46,800 nucleotides of DNA from CAZNNH01 sp964574335. GTDB taxonomy: Bacteria; Acidobacteriota; Vicinamibacteria; Fen-336. A model generated the notes under the pieces. It was not told the DNA's origin and did not search any database. It was given only the letters and a program-made list of their open reading frames with translations. The stretch covers positions 1-46,800 of the forward strand of contig CAZNNH010000033.1 in the NCBI GenBank assembly GCA_964574335.1, written 5' to 3'. Both the position numbers and the translations under genes were made by a program. Positions 35,001 through 44,651 of this stretch are shown here, one piece after another; position 1 is the stretch's first letter, and each line of letters opens with the position of its first letter.

Positions 35001-35129
35001 CGGGACCTCGCTTCTGGGGGTTTCCCGGACTCTACCGGAGTCGCTGGGTCGTGTCACGCGCTCGGGAGAGCGCGCGTATATGCTACCGGCTGTGAAGCCG
35101 GGGTTCTCAGCCGACCAGGGCAAAGGCCC

Positions 35130-36125
35130 ATGCCTGACCTGACCCTGCTACCCAAGGTCGAGATTCACCTGCACCTCGAGGGGGCGATCCCCCTCGACGC
35201 GCTGTGGGAGCTGATCCAGAAGTACCGGGGGGATGCCGGGGTCCGGAATCGGACCGCGCTCGAGGAGCGCTTCCAGTACCGGGACTTCCCCCACTTCATC
35301 GAGACCTGGTGCTGGAAGAACGGCTTCCTGCGCGAGTACGACGATTTCACCTTCGTCGCCGACAAGGTGGCCGAGGACCTGGCGCGGCAGGGGATTCGAT
35401 ACCTGGAGGCGTTCTACTCGCCGCCCGACTTCGCCCGGCAGGGACTCGAGGTCCAGGGAATCACCGAGGCGCTGCGCAAGGGTCTCGACGCGCACGCCGC
35501 CACCATCGAGACCTGGCTGATCGCCGATGTCGTTCGCGACCTGGGACCCGCGAAGGCTGCCCGCACGCTGGAGCAGCTCAGCGAGGTGAAGTCCCTCGGG
35601 GTCATCGGCATCGGGATGGGGGGCTCCGAGCAGGCCTATCCGCCCGAGCCCTTCGCCGACGTGTACGAGCGAGCACGCGAATACGGGTTCCACACCACGG
35701 CTCACGCAGGAGAGGCGGCCGGGCCCGAGAGCGTGTGGGGTGCGCTGAAGGCGCTGAAGGTCGACAGGATCGGGCACGGCACGCGTGCCGTCGAGGACCC
35801 GTCGCTCGTCGCCCTGCTGGCTGAGCGGCAGGTACCGCTGGAGATGTGTCCGCTCTCGAATGCTCGGACCGGGGTGGTAGACGGCATTGCCGCCCATCCC
35901 ATCCGACGGTTCTTCGAAGCCGGGGTGCGGGTCTCGGTGAACACGGACGACCCCAAGATGTTCAACACCAGCCTCGAGGGCGAGTATGCCGCGCTCGCCG
36001 ACCAGCTCGGCTTCCAGCCGAGCGAGATCAAGACGCTGATGCAGAACGCCATCCGCTCGACCTGGGCCACGCTCGACACACAACGCCGACTCCTTCTCGA
36101 GCTCGATGCAGCCCTGCCCGAGTAG
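35130..36125 (+). CDS. adenosine deaminase family protein
   Basis: This 331-residue amidohydrolase starts MPDLTLLPKVEIHLHLEGAI, with the metal-binding HxH at His13 and His15. HAGEAAGPESVWGALKAL (near residue 192) holds the third histidine and catalytic glutamate, DRIGHGTRAVEDP the fourth region, and VSVNTDDPKMFNTSL the final aspartate pair. All catalytic elements of adenosine deaminase are present, and the length is normal. The preferred base (adenosine, adenine or an aminofutalosine) cannot be decided from sequence. It is divergent from the dehydratase gene, with about 130 bp between starts. Confidence 0.92.
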   Translation: MPDLTLLPKVEIHLHLEGAIPLDALWELIQKYRGDAGVRNRTALEERFQYRDFPHFIETWCWKNGFLREYDDFTFVADKVAEDLARQGIRYLEAFYSPPDFARQGLEVQGITEALRKGLDAHAATIETWLIADVVRDLGPAKAARTLEQLSEVKSLGVIGIGMGGSEQAYPPEPFADVYERAREYGFHTTAHAGEAAGPESVWGALKALKVDRIGHGTRAVEDPSLVALLAERQVPLEMCPLSNARTGVVDGIAAHPIRRFFEAGVRVSVNTDDPKMFNTSLEGEYAALADQLGFQPSEIKTLMQNAIRSTWATLDTQRRLLLELDAALPE

Positions 36126-36303
36126 CCCGACGTCTCACTCCCCCGTTCGGTTGTGGGATGGGGTCGTCCCGGAAACGGACAGCGTGTCAGCCAGCCGCGG
36201 ACGTTCCGGACGCCGGCTTACAGCCCCCTCACACCCGAGCGCACCCAGATCAGCCAGCTCGCGCGCCGGGCTCTCCTGGCGAGCAACTTGTACGACCAAC
36301 GGA

Positions 36304-37833
36304 ATGAGGGCTGTTCGTTCTTCTCTCCTGTTGATCGTGACGCTAGGCATGACCGGTACGCGACGCGCTGCGATGATACTCGTCGGCCTCCTCGCGCTCG
36401 TGCCGGCGGGAGCCGCCCGAGGCGACCCACAGGGCGTTGTGCCGAACGATCGCACCCATTCGGTGGATGCGCTGCGGGAGGACTTGAGGACGCTGTGGGC
36501 CGTCCTCGAGGAGGGCCACGGAGGACTCGAGCGGTACGTGCCCCGGGAAACGCTGAACGGGAGCTTCGACCAGGCTGCGGCGCAGCTGACCCGGCCGCTC
36601 ACCGAGCTCGAGTTCTACCGGGTGATCCTGCCTCTGATTGCCGGGATCAAGGATGGACACACCCGCGCCAGGTTGTCCAACGCCGGCCAAGCGGAGCTTT
36701 GCGCTCGCCCGGTGTTCCTGCCCGTCGAACTGCGGTTCGTCGACGGCAAGGCCCATCTCTTTCGCAACCTGAGCGCTCGGGGCGACATCGAGGCTGGTGC
36801 CGAGGTGGTTGGGGTCAACGAAACCGCGATGCCGGTGATCCTGCCCACCCTGCTCTCGCTCGTCCCCTCCGACGCCGGCATCCTATCTCGGCGTCTTCGT
36901 CTCCTCGAGAATCCCCACACCTTCGGCGAGCTCTTCGCCGTGGCCTTCGGACAGGCCGAATCGTTCCGCCTCAGGATCCGGGGACACGGCGGCGGCTCCA
37001 CGACGCTGGAGGTGCCCGGGGTCAGGGGAGAAGACCTCGATAGGATCCGCCGGCAGAGGTACCCGGAGACCGCGGCACGCCGCCCCCTCTACGACCTGAC
37101 CTACCACGCGGCCTCTGCCGTTCTGACCATCCGCGGTTTTGGCGACGATCGATCCGCAGGCAGCAGGCCCTACCCGGAGTTCCTCCGGCAGGCGTTCCGC
37201 GAGCTCGACGAGAAGGAGATCCGCCGCCTGGTGATCGATCTGCGCGGCAACGGCGGCGGTCGGGACGAGTACGGCCGGCTGCTGTTCGCTCACTTCATGG
37301 CTGCGCCGTTCCAGTACTACCGGTCCCTCGAGGTCAAGAAGGATCACCTCGACCTCCTCCGGTACGCCCGCGGTGCGAGCTTGGGCCGGCTCGGGAACGG
37401 CCTTCGGAGAAACGCCCGAGGCTGGTACGACGTCACGAACCATCCGAACGTGGGGACGATGCGGCCCGAGGCGCCGCGCTACTCCGGCAGGACCGCCATC
37501 CTCTTGGATGGGCTGAGCTTCTCCACCACGGGCGAGACGATCTCGCTCTTCCACTACCACCGCAAGGCCCTCTTCCTGGGCGAGGAATGCGGGGCCGGAT
37601 ACTACGGCAACACGTCCGGGGCCATGGCTGAGGCAGCGCTACCTCGAACCGGGATCCGGGTGACGATTCCACTGGTCCGCTACACGCTGGCCGTCGACGG
37701 CTACCCCAGGGACCGAGGCATCATCCCCGACATCCAGGTAGCGCCGACCATTCAGGACCTGCTGGACGGACGGGACACCGTCATGGAGCGGGCCCTGGAG
37801 TGGCTGGCGGACCGGAGTAGCAGCACACCCTAG
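36304..37833 (+). CDS. secreted S41 (tail-specific) protease family protein
   Basis: This protein of about 509 residues has a hydrophobic N-terminus; the ATG at 36304 (MRAVRSSLLLIV) is preferred, with 36349 and 36373 as alternatives. The S41 core shows RRLVIDLRGNGGGRDEYGRL and the catalytic serine region ILLDGLSFSTTGETISLFHY. LAGIKDGHTRARL upstream resembles the N-terminal conserved GDGHT of tricorn/S41 proteins. No PDZ domain is obvious. It probably cleaves proteins outside the cytoplasm. The 178 bp before the start hold no recognisable site. Confidence 0.85.
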   Translation: MRAVRSSLLLIVTLGMTGTRRAAMILVGLLALVPAGAARGDPQGVVPNDRTHSVDALREDLRTLWAVLEEGHGGLERYVPRETLNGSFDQAAAQLTRPLTELEFYRVILPLIAGIKDGHTRARLSNAGQAELCARPVFLPVELRFVDGKAHLFRNLSARGDIEAGAEVVGVNETAMPVILPTLLSLVPSDAGILSRRLRLLENPHTFGELFAVAFGQAESFRLRIRGHGGGSTTLEVPGVRGEDLDRIRRQRYPETAARRPLYDLTYHAASAVLTIRGFGDDRSAGSRPYPEFLRQAFRELDEKEIRRLVIDLRGNGGGRDEYGRLLFAHFMAAPFQYYRSLEVKKDHLDLLRYARGASLGRLGNGLRRNARGWYDVTNHPNVGTMRPEAPRYSGRTAILLDGLSFSTTGETISLFHYHRKALFLGEECGAGYYGNTSGAMAEAALPRTGIRVTIPLVRYTLAVDGYPRDRGIIPDIQVAPTIQDLLDGRDTVMERALEWLADRSSSTP

Positions 37834-37885
37834 GACGCTCGTCGAAGGGCACGCACGGTACTCGGCACCCACTCAGCTGCTCGCG

Positions 37886-38800
37886 CTACTCCCCCGGCCA
37901 GCCGGCGAGCCGTGCGGCCATCCACCAGAAGGCCCGTCCCTTCAGGACACAGTTGAGGTTCTCGCTGTGGGCACAGCCGTCACAGGCCCGAGCCAGGGTC
38001 GCCAGCATCTGGCCGGGATTGGCCTGCAGCCACTGTGTGGCCCAGTTGCCGCCGTCGTAGTTGCAGCCGTCGTCCGCGTCGAGGGGAAGGTAGTACGTGT
38101 CACCGTCGGGGTCCCAGCTCTCGATGTCGGCGAAGTCGAAGAGGATCCTGCCGTTCGATCGACAGTAGTCTCGGATCTGCTCGTTGCGCTGGTGGACGTC
38201 GCCTGCGCTGCCGGAGCCATCGAGATGGCCGGTCATGTAGACGAACCGGACATCGGGGAAATCTCGCTCCAAGGCCGCCATCTGATCCAGGTAGGCCTGG
38301 ATCTCGGCCTGGGTGCCGCCCACCTGACCGCACCAGGACCAGATCACCACGTTGCGATCGCAGCCGCCGCTTCGCGTCAGCAGCCGCCGGGTGGCCTCGG
38401 ACCAGGCGTACCGATCCGGATTGCCCAGGTCTTGCGCGCCCTCGATTCCCGAGTCGTTGAAGAACACGCCGGGTTCGTAGCCCCAGGCGATCTGGAAGTC
38501 GTAGGGCGGTCCCAGGACCCAGGATAGGGCATCCATCCCGGAGACGATCTGGCTGCCGTGGGAGGTGTGCCCGTAGGCGACACGGAGACGCTCCTTGGCG
38601 GCGTTGATCCAGGTCTCCGGGACGCGATCGAGGTCGGTGTGCCGGTGGTCGAAGATCCAGTCGATCTCACCGCCCGCGCCGGACGGGGCCGCCTCCGGCT
38701 CACGCTCGACCTCGAAGGAGACCGAATCCTCGTGGCAGCCGGCCAGCAGCAGAGCCATGCCCGCTACGAGGGCGATGCGCCCCAGGAATGAAGGCCACAT
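37886..38800 (-). CDS. lipoprotein, possible SGNH-like hydrolase
   Basis: This protein of about 304 residues starts MWPSFLGRIALVAGMALLLA and has lipobox LLAGC, so it is likely anchored in a membrane. The ATG at 38800 follows GGAGGAC; an earlier ATG at 38812 is also in frame. The body includes RVAYGHTSHGSQIVSGMDAL, NVVIWSWCGQVGGTQAEIQA and VRFVYMTGHLDGSGSAGDVH, in order like an SGNH/GDSL hydrolase, but no GDS motif is seen. Eight or so cysteines in the C-terminal half suggest disulfides. I do not recognise a named family. It is transcribed toward the S41 gene. Confidence 0.75.
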   Translation of the reverse strand: MWPSFLGRIALVAGMALLLAGCHEDSVSFEVEREPEAAPSGAGGEIDWIFDHRHTDLDRVPETWINAAKERLRVAYGHTSHGSQIVSGMDALSWVLGPPYDFQIAWGYEPGVFFNDSGIEGAQDLGNPDRYAWSEATRRLLTRSGGCDRNVVIWSWCGQVGGTQAEIQAYLDQMAALERDFPDVRFVYMTGHLDGSGSAGDVHQRNEQIRDYCRSNGRILFDFADIESWDPDGDTYYLPLDADDGCNYDGGNWATQWLQANPGQMLATLARACDGCAHSENLNCVLKGRAFWWMAARLAGWPGE

Positions 38801-38891
38801 GTCGTCCTCCATCGAGGGCCGAAGTGTAGGCGCCCGGTGTCGGAACGTCAGTGAGGCTGCTCACTCCTTCTGGTGGCGGAGGGCGACCGCT

Positions 38892-40178
38892 CTACGGGAA
38901 CTGGCCTAGCGCGGTCAACAGGTCGAGGCGGGCCTGGCGCAGCCGGTCTTCGGCCACGGCCGCCTCGATCTCGCCGTTGCGGGCCGCCTGCTGGGCCTGT
39001 ACCACCTCGACGTTGGTGCTGGCGCCCGCGCGGTAGGCGATCTCGGTGATGTGCAGCGCCTCGGCGGCCGCCTCGGCCGCCTCGCGGGTGCTGGTCACCA
39101 TCTCCTGGTTGCGGCGCACCGCGTCCCGGGCGTTGCGCAGCTCTGCCCACGCCCCGGTCCGCGCCCCGTCCAGCCGAAGGCGCGCGGCGTCGCGGTCGGC
39201 GATCTTGGTGGCCCTGTCGGCGGCCAGCCTGCGATCGAAGAGCGGGACGTCGAGCTGGAACACCAGCCGCCAGGTCTTCGACGGCTCGAACAGGCCGGCC
39301 GGCGTCACGTAGCGCGGCGTGAACGAGGCGGTGCCGGTCGGGAGCCACGACTTCCAGGCGTCGGCCACCACGTGGTCGAAGGCCCGAAGCTCGGCGGTGG
39401 AGCGCTGGATGTCGGGACGCGCCTCCAGCCAGGCGTTGCCCTCGGGGAGGACCGCCGGGGCCAGGCGGGGCTCGCCACGCACCCCGACCGGGCCGTCGGC
39501 GAAGACCGCGACCCCCAGGGCCTCCTGCGACCGGCGCACCGCCAGCTCCGCGAGCTGGACCAGACTGTCGGCCACGGCGCGCTGCTGCACCGCCCGCACG
39601 TGGTTGAGGCGGCTCCCCTGCCCGGCGTCCAGCCGAGCCCGGGCGTAGTCCTCGAGGGCCTGGGCGGTGTCGCGGTTACGTACGGCGATCTCCTGCTGCC
39701 GCTCCGCCGCGATCACCGCCAGGAAAGCCTCGGCCGCGGTCACGGCGACGTGCTGGCGCGTCTCGCGCGCCGCGGCACGGGCGGTGACGACGTTGTCCTG
39801 GGCGTGACCGTGGCTCGCCCACCGGACCGCATCCAGCAGCGCGTAGGAGGCCGTGAGGCTGAACGCGGTCTGGGTCCGCGGCTGGACGATGTTGTCGTCG
39901 AAGCCGCGGGCCTGGTCCAGCACCGTCGTCGCCACGCTCCCGTAGGCGACGGGCAGGAACACGGAGCGCGCGTTGGAGAGGAGCGCCTGGGCCCGCAGGA
40001 TGGCCTGGGCGGCCTCGCCCACGCTCGGGTTCTTGGTGACCGCCCGCTCCACCGCTTCGTCGAAGGTCAGCCGCTCCAGGGTCGACTCCGCTCCGGCTTC
40101 CGGCGCCTGGGCGTGCACCGGCCGGGCCAGGGCGAAGGCCACCAGGAGCGCTCCGGGGATCACCACGCGCCGGGTCAC
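38892..40178 (-). CDS. TolC-type outer-membrane efflux protein
   Basis: This 428-residue protein starts at a GTG that overlaps the stop of the RND pump gene. A signal peptide (VVIPGALLVAFALARPVHA) is followed by two coiled-coil repeats typical of TolC/OprM: LTFDEAVERAVTKNPSVGEA, YARARLDAGQGSRLNHVRAV and ITEIAYRAGASTNVEVVQAQ. It forms the outer-membrane duct of the tripartite pump encoded just upstream on the minus strand. The longer open frame to 40766 belongs to a shadow of the pump gene. Confidence 0.9.
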   Translation of the reverse strand: MTRRVVIPGALLVAFALARPVHAQAPEAGAESTLERLTFDEAVERAVTKNPSVGEAAQAILRAQALLSNARSVFLPVAYGSVATTVLDQARGFDDNIVQPRTQTAFSLTASYALLDAVRWASHGHAQDNVVTARAAARETRQHVAVTAAEAFLAVIAAERQQEIAVRNRDTAQALEDYARARLDAGQGSRLNHVRAVQQRAVADSLVQLAELAVRRSQEALGVAVFADGPVGVRGEPRLAPAVLPEGNAWLEARPDIQRSTAELRAFDHVVADAWKSWLPTGTASFTPRYVTPAGLFEPSKTWRLVFQLDVPLFDRRLAADRATKIADRDAARLRLDGARTGAWAELRNARDAVRRNQEMVTSTREAAEAAAEALHITEIAYRAGASTNVEVVQAQQAARNGEIEAAVAEDRLRQARLDLLTALGQFP

Positions 40179-43100
40179 CGGGCACCTCCCGCCTCGGCTG
40201 TCGCCGCGGGGGGCGAGTCCGCGCTGCGGCGCCCCTTGCCCGGCGCGAGGGTGCGGATGGCCACGTAGAGCACCGGGATGAAGATGACCGAGAGCATGGT
40301 GGAGGCGAGCATCCCGCCGGCCACCGACGTACCCACCGAGTTGCGGGCCGCCGCTCCCGCGCCCGTCGCCAGCGCCAGCGGCATCACCCCCAGGATGAAG
40401 GCGAACGAGGTCATCAGGATCGGCCGCAGCCGGATCCGGCTGGCCTCGACCGCCGCGTCCAGGATCGACATCCCCCTCTCCCGCAACTGCTCCGCGAACT
40501 CGACGATCAGGATCGAGTTCTTGGCCGCCAGCCCGATCAGCAGCACCAGGCCCACCTGGCAGAAGACGTCGTTGGCGAGGCCCCGCAGGTACTGCGCCCC
40601 GAGGCCGCCGACCACGGCGATCGGCACGCCCAGCAGGATGATGAAGGGCAGCACCCAGCTCTCGTACTGGGCCGCCAGAACCAGGTAGACGACGATCAGG
40701 CTCAAGGCGAAGATGTAGATGGCCTGAGCCCCCGAGCGCTTCTCCTCGCGGGACTGCCCCGCCCACGCGAAGTCGAAGCCCTGCGGCAGCGTCTGGCGCG
40801 AGATCCGCTCCATCGCCAGAAGCCCCTCACCGGAGCTGAGCCCGGGCGCCGGGCTGCCGGTGATCTCGGCCGAGCGGAACAGGTTGAAGTGGTTGATCAC
40901 CTGCGGCGCCGTCACCTCGCGGGCCCGCACCACGCTCTGGAGCGACACCATGTCGCCGGTGCCCGAGCGCGCGTACAGCTCCCGCAGGTTGTCCGGGTCG
41001 GCGCGGAACTGCTGGTCGGCCTGCACGTAGACCCGGTAGGCGCGGTTGTTGAAGTCGAAGTCGTTCACGTAGGCCGAGCCCAGGAAGACCGCCAGTGCGT
41101 CGGTCACCTCGCGCAGCGGCAGGCCGAGGCTGCGGGCCTGGTCCCGGTCGATGTCCACGATGAGCTGCGGGTCGTTGGCGCGGAAGCTGGAGAACAGGCC
41201 GACCACCTGCCGGCTCTTGGAGGCCGCGTTGACCATCTCGCCGGCCGCGTCGGCCAGGCGCGTGATGTCCCCTCCCGTCTGGTCGAGCAGCTCGTACTGG
41301 AAGCCGCCGAAGACCGACAGGCCCTGGATCGCCGGGGGTGCGAAGGGGATGACGTTGGCTCCCGTGATGCCCATCAGCCTCCCGCGGAGCCGACCCAGGA
41401 CCGCCTGGAGAGAGTGCGCGGCGCCGGGACGCTCGTCGTAGCCCTTGAGCCGGGTGAAGATCATCCCGTTGTTGGGGGCCGCGCCGGTGAAGCTGAACCC
41501 CATCACCGAGAAGGCGGACTCGATGTCGGGATCGGAGAACAGGACCGCCTCGACCTGCTTGGCGATCTCCGTCGTGTACCCGAGCGAGGCTCCCGGCGGC
41601 CCCTGAACCACGGTGATGAAATAGCCCTCGTCCTCCTCGGGAACGAAGGCCGAGGGCACCGTCCGCACCAGCCACCAGGTGGCAAGAAGGCCCAGGCCAA
41701 ACAGCCCCAGCATCAGCGGACGCCGGCCGAGGGCGGCCTTCAAGGAACGCACGTAGAAGTTGGTGCCGGACTCGATCACCCAGTTGATGCCGCCAAAGAA
41801 GCGGCCGTGGGCGTGGCTCTCCTTGTCGAGGAGCACCGCCGAGAGCGCCGGCGTCAGGGTCACCGCGTTGAACACGGAGAGCACCACGGCGAAGGCGATG
41901 GTCAGGGAGAACTGCTGGTAGAGGCGCCCGGTGGTCCCCGGGAAGAGGGCCACTGGCACGAACACCGCCACCAGCACCAGGCCGATCACGATCACGGCCC
42001 CCATCACCTCGTCCATCGCCTCGATGGCGGCCCGGTAGGCGCTCTTGCCGCCCTGTGACATGTGGCGCTCGATGTTCTCGATCACCACGATCGCGTCGTC
42101 CACCACGATGCCGGTGGCGAGCACGATCCCGAACAGGGTCAGGGTGTTGATCGAGAAGCCGAACAGCTTGACGAAGGCGAAGGTCCCGACCAGCGAGACC
42201 GGGATGGTGACCGCGGGGATCAGGGTGCTGCGCCAGTTCTGCAGGAACAGGAACATGACCAGCAGCACCAGCAGGATGGCCTCGACCAGGGTCTCCAACA
42301 CCTCCTTGATCGACTCACGCACCACGCCCACGTTGTCGAAGGCGAGCCGCCACTCGAGACCCGGCGGGAAGCTCTGCTCCAGGCGCGCCATCTCGGCCAT
42401 CACCCCGTCGTAGACCTCGAGGGCGTTGGCGGTGGGCAGGAGCTGGATACCCATCCCCGAGGCCTCCAGGCCGATGAAGCGGAGGTTCGAGGAGTAGGTC
42501 TCGGCCCCCAGCTCGGCCCGGCCCACGTCCCGCAGCCGGACCAGTGTCCCGTCTGCCCCCGCCTTCACCACCACGTTGTCGAACTGGGAGGGCTCGGTCA
42601 GCCGGCCCACCACGCGTACGCTCAGGTTGTAGGTCTGGTCCGGGGCGGCGGGGGCGTCCCCCAACGCGCCCGCCGCGACCTGCAGGTTCTGCTCCCGCAG
42701 GGCGTTCACCACGTCTCCGGCGGTGACGGCGCGGGCGGCGAGCTTGCCCGGGTCGAGCCAGATCCGCATGGCGTACTTGCGTTCGCCGAAGATCAGCACG
42801 TCCCCCACCCCGGGGACGCGCTTGATGGCGTCGCGCACGTAGGTGTCGAGGTAGTTGCTGATGAACTGGGAGCTGTAGCGGTTGTCGCGGGAGAAGAACC
42901 CGAGCCCGCCCATGAAGCCCGAGGACCTCTTGAGGACCGTGACCCCGGTGTTGCGCACCTCGGTGGGAAGGCGGCCCATGACCTGGTTGACCCGGTTCTG
43001 GACGTCCACCGCCGCCAGGTCGGGATCGCGGTCCACGTCGAAGTAGACGGTGACCGTGGATAGCCCGCTGTTGGTGCTCGAGGACTGGATGTAGGTCATG

Positions 43101-43324
43101 CCCTCGACGCCGTTGACGACCTGCTCGATGGGCGTGGTCACCGCGCTCTCCACCGCCTGGGCGTTGGCGCCGGTGTAGAGGGCCGTGATCTGGACCGTGG
43201 GCGGCGTGAGCTGGGGGTAGCGGGCGATGGGGAGCTGGGGGATGCAGATGGCCCCCGCCAGGATGATCAGCAGCGAGCAGACCGACGCCAGGATCGGCCG
43301 GCGGATGAAGACCTCGGAGGACAA
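40175..43324 (-). CDS. RND-family multidrug efflux pump (HAE1 type)
   Basis: This 1049-residue inner-membrane pump has the usual HAE1 length. It starts at a TTG (SSEVFIRRPILASVCSLLII follows), two bases after the adaptor stop; the frame is open further upstream but reads through the adaptor gene. RND features include the first helix, the porter domain TGANAQAVESAVTTPIEQVV, and helix 4 with GIVVDDAIVVIENIERHM, which carries the proton-relay aspartates. The second repeat reads VGLVLLIGLAAKNSILIVEF. It exports drugs or other amphiphiles using the proton gradient. It is in an operon with the adaptor and TolC genes. Confidence 0.95.
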   Translation of the reverse strand: MSSEVFIRRPILASVCSLLIILAGAICIPQLPIARYPQLTPPTVQITALYTGANAQAVESAVTTPIEQVVNGVEGMTYIQSSSTNSGLSTVTVYFDVDRDPDLAAVDVQNRVNQVMGRLPTEVRNTGVTVLKRSSGFMGGLGFFSRDNRYSSQFISNYLDTYVRDAIKRVPGVGDVLIFGERKYAMRIWLDPGKLAARAVTAGDVVNALREQNLQVAAGALGDAPAAPDQTYNLSVRVVGRLTEPSQFDNVVVKAGADGTLVRLRDVGRAELGAETYSSNLRFIGLEASGMGIQLLPTANALEVYDGVMAEMARLEQSFPPGLEWRLAFDNVGVVRESIKEVLETLVEAILLVLLVMFLFLQNWRSTLIPAVTIPVSLVGTFAFVKLFGFSINTLTLFGIVLATGIVVDDAIVVIENIERHMSQGGKSAYRAAIEAMDEVMGAVIVIGLVLVAVFVPVALFPGTTGRLYQQFSLTIAFAVVLSVFNAVTLTPALSAVLLDKESHAHGRFFGGINWVIESGTNFYVRSLKAALGRRPLMLGLFGLGLLATWWLVRTVPSAFVPEEDEGYFITVVQGPPGASLGYTTEIAKQVEAVLFSDPDIESAFSVMGFSFTGAAPNNGMIFTRLKGYDERPGAAHSLQAVLGRLRGRLMGITGANVIPFAPPAIQGLSVFGGFQYELLDQTGGDITRLADAAGEMVNAASKSRQVVGLFSSFRANDPQLIVDIDRDQARSLGLPLREVTDALAVFLGSAYVNDFDFNNRAYRVYVQADQQFRADPDNLRELYARSGTGDMVSLQSVVRAREVTAPQVINHFNLFRSAEITGSPAPGLSSGEGLLAMERISRQTLPQGFDFAWAGQSREEKRSGAQAIYIFALSLIVVYLVLAAQYESWVLPFIILLGVPIAVVGGLGAQYLRGLANDVFCQVGLVLLIGLAAKNSILIVEFAEQLRERGMSILDAAVEASRIRLRPILMTSFAFILGVMPLALATGAGAAARNSVGTSVAGGMLASTMLSVIFIPVLYVAIRTLAPGKGRRSADSPPAATAEAGGAR

Positions 43325-43326
43325 GG

Positions 43327-44475
43327 CTAGCGCCCCTCGGCTTCCGCGGCCGGCGGCGTGCCGGGCTCCTGCGCCCCGGTCACGATCGTCACCGGCGCCC
43401 CGTCCCTCAGCCGCTGGATGCCGGACACGACCAGCCGCTGGCCGGCCTGAAGCCCGGCCTTGACGACGTAGTCGTTGCCCACCACCGGACCCAGCTCGAT
43501 CGCCCGCTGGCGCGCCACCGTCCCCCCCTCGCCGTCCTCGACCACGTAGGCGAAGTACTGGCCGCCGAGGCGGTCCAGGGCCACGATCGGGACCGTCAGC
43601 GACGGCTCCCGGCTCCACACGATGCGGGCCCGCACGTACTGCTCGGTGCGCAGGCCCTGGGCCGTCGCCAGCGTCGCCTTGGCCAGCACCGACTGGGTGG
43701 CGCCGTCCACCGAGGGCGCGACGAAGGAGAGCTTCTCGGTGGCGAACACCTCGCCGCCCTCGTTCACGAGGTGCACGGGCAGGCCCACCTTCAGCAGCGA
43801 AACGTCCTGCACCGGGACGCCGATGTAGAGCTCCAGCCCGGCGTTGCGGTCGATGGTGGTGAGCAGCGTCTGGTGGGTCACCCGATCCCCGACCCGCACC
43901 GGGATGTCGCCGACCACTCCGGCGGTGGGAGCGCTCACGGTGTGGTAGGCGAGCTGGACGCTCTGCTCGCGCAGCAGCGCGTCGCTCGCCTGGACCTGGG
44001 CCTCCGCCGTGGCCAGCGAGGTCGCGGCCTGCTCCTCCTCCGCCTGGCTCGCCGCCCCGGCCTCGAGCAGCTTCTTCATGCGCTCGGCCTCCTGGCGCGC
44101 CTGCTGCAGGTCGGCTCGCCGCACCGCGAGCTGCGACGCGAGGCTGGCCACGGTCGCCTCCTGCATACGCGGGTCGATCTCCAGAAGCGGCGTTCCGGGG
44201 GTGACCCGCTGTCCCGAGTGGGCCAGAATCCGGGTCACCAGGCCCTCGACCTGGGGCTGCACCGCCGTGGACTGGCGCGATTTGACCACGCCGACGTACT
44301 CGCTGGTCTGCTCGACGGGTCGCTCGGCGAGGGCCACGACCTCGACCGGCATGGCGGGCGGGCCACCGGTCCGACCGGAGGCGCCAGGCCCGCACGCCGC
44401 GGCCAGCGCCGCGGCGAGAAACACGAAGTGCCTGCGTGGCAGGGACGGGCTGCGGAACAACTCGATTGGGCGCAT
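43327..44475 (-). CDS. RND efflux periplasmic adaptor (membrane fusion protein)
   Basis: This protein of about 382 residues starts at an ATG at 44475 (MRPIELFRSPSLPRR), with a GTG at 44529 as an alternative. The lipobox ALAAACG makes it a lipoprotein. The adaptor domains follow: barrel-sandwich QPQVEGLVTRILAHSGQRVT, a coiled-coil hairpin (AVRRADLQQARQEAERMKKL), HTVSAPTAGVVGDIPVRVGD and a C-terminal beta-barrel and membrane-proximal domain. It links the pump to TolC. The gene is first in the operon, and its upstream region faces the regulator gene at 44652. Confidence 0.92.
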   Translation of the reverse strand: MRPIELFRSPSLPRRHFVFLAAALAAACGPGASGRTGGPPAMPVEVVALAERPVEQTSEYVGVVKSRQSTAVQPQVEGLVTRILAHSGQRVTPGTPLLEIDPRMQEATVASLASQLAVRRADLQQARQEAERMKKLLEAGAASQAEEEQAATSLATAEAQVQASDALLREQSVQLAYHTVSAPTAGVVGDIPVRVGDRVTHQTLLTTIDRNAGLELYIGVPVQDVSLLKVGLPVHLVNEGGEVFATEKLSFVAPSVDGATQSVLAKATLATAQGLRTEQYVRARIVWSREPSLTVPIVALDRLGGQYFAYVVEDGEGGTVARQRAIELGPVVGNDYVVKAGLQAGQRLVVSGIQRLRDGAPVTIVTGAQEPGTPPAAEAEGR

Positions 44476-44591
44476 AGGTTGCAGGGGTTCTCCGAAACGG
44501 AAGACGTTACGGTGACTATTGTCTCTCACTTGGCCCGCTGTCCGGAGACGGAGACGTATTTTTGCATGTCGCCGGCCGCCAGGCCATCGGT

Positions 44592-44614
44592 ACGGAGACA
44601 GGACCTGTCTCCGT
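44592..44614. promoter_or_regulatory. perfect 23-bp palindrome between efflux operon and regulator
   Basis: ACGGAGACAGG (44592-44602) is repeated inverted as CCTGTCTCCGT (44604-44614) around one A. A second, looser pair, GTCTC (44521-44525) and GAGAC (44545-44549), with GGAGACGGAGACG beside it (44544-44556), uses the same GGAGAC core. The arrangement fits binding sites for a dimeric regulator, probably the Fis-type protein encoded next door. The rest of 44476-44651 has no clear -24/-12 or -35/-10 promoter. Confidence 0.6.
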
Positions 44615-44651
44615 CGTTGACAGGGTGGGGTGATCGGCCCATAGTCCAGCC

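Noticed and set aside
43325..44395. N-terminal extension of the RND pump to 1406 residues
   Set aside because: The extra 357 residues lie out of frame across the adaptor gene; the TTG at 43324 gives the standard length and first helix.
44476..44651. Sigma-54 promoter upstream of the regulator or efflux operon
   Set aside because: TTTTGCA is present but no GG at the correct 10-base spacing from GC was found on either strand.
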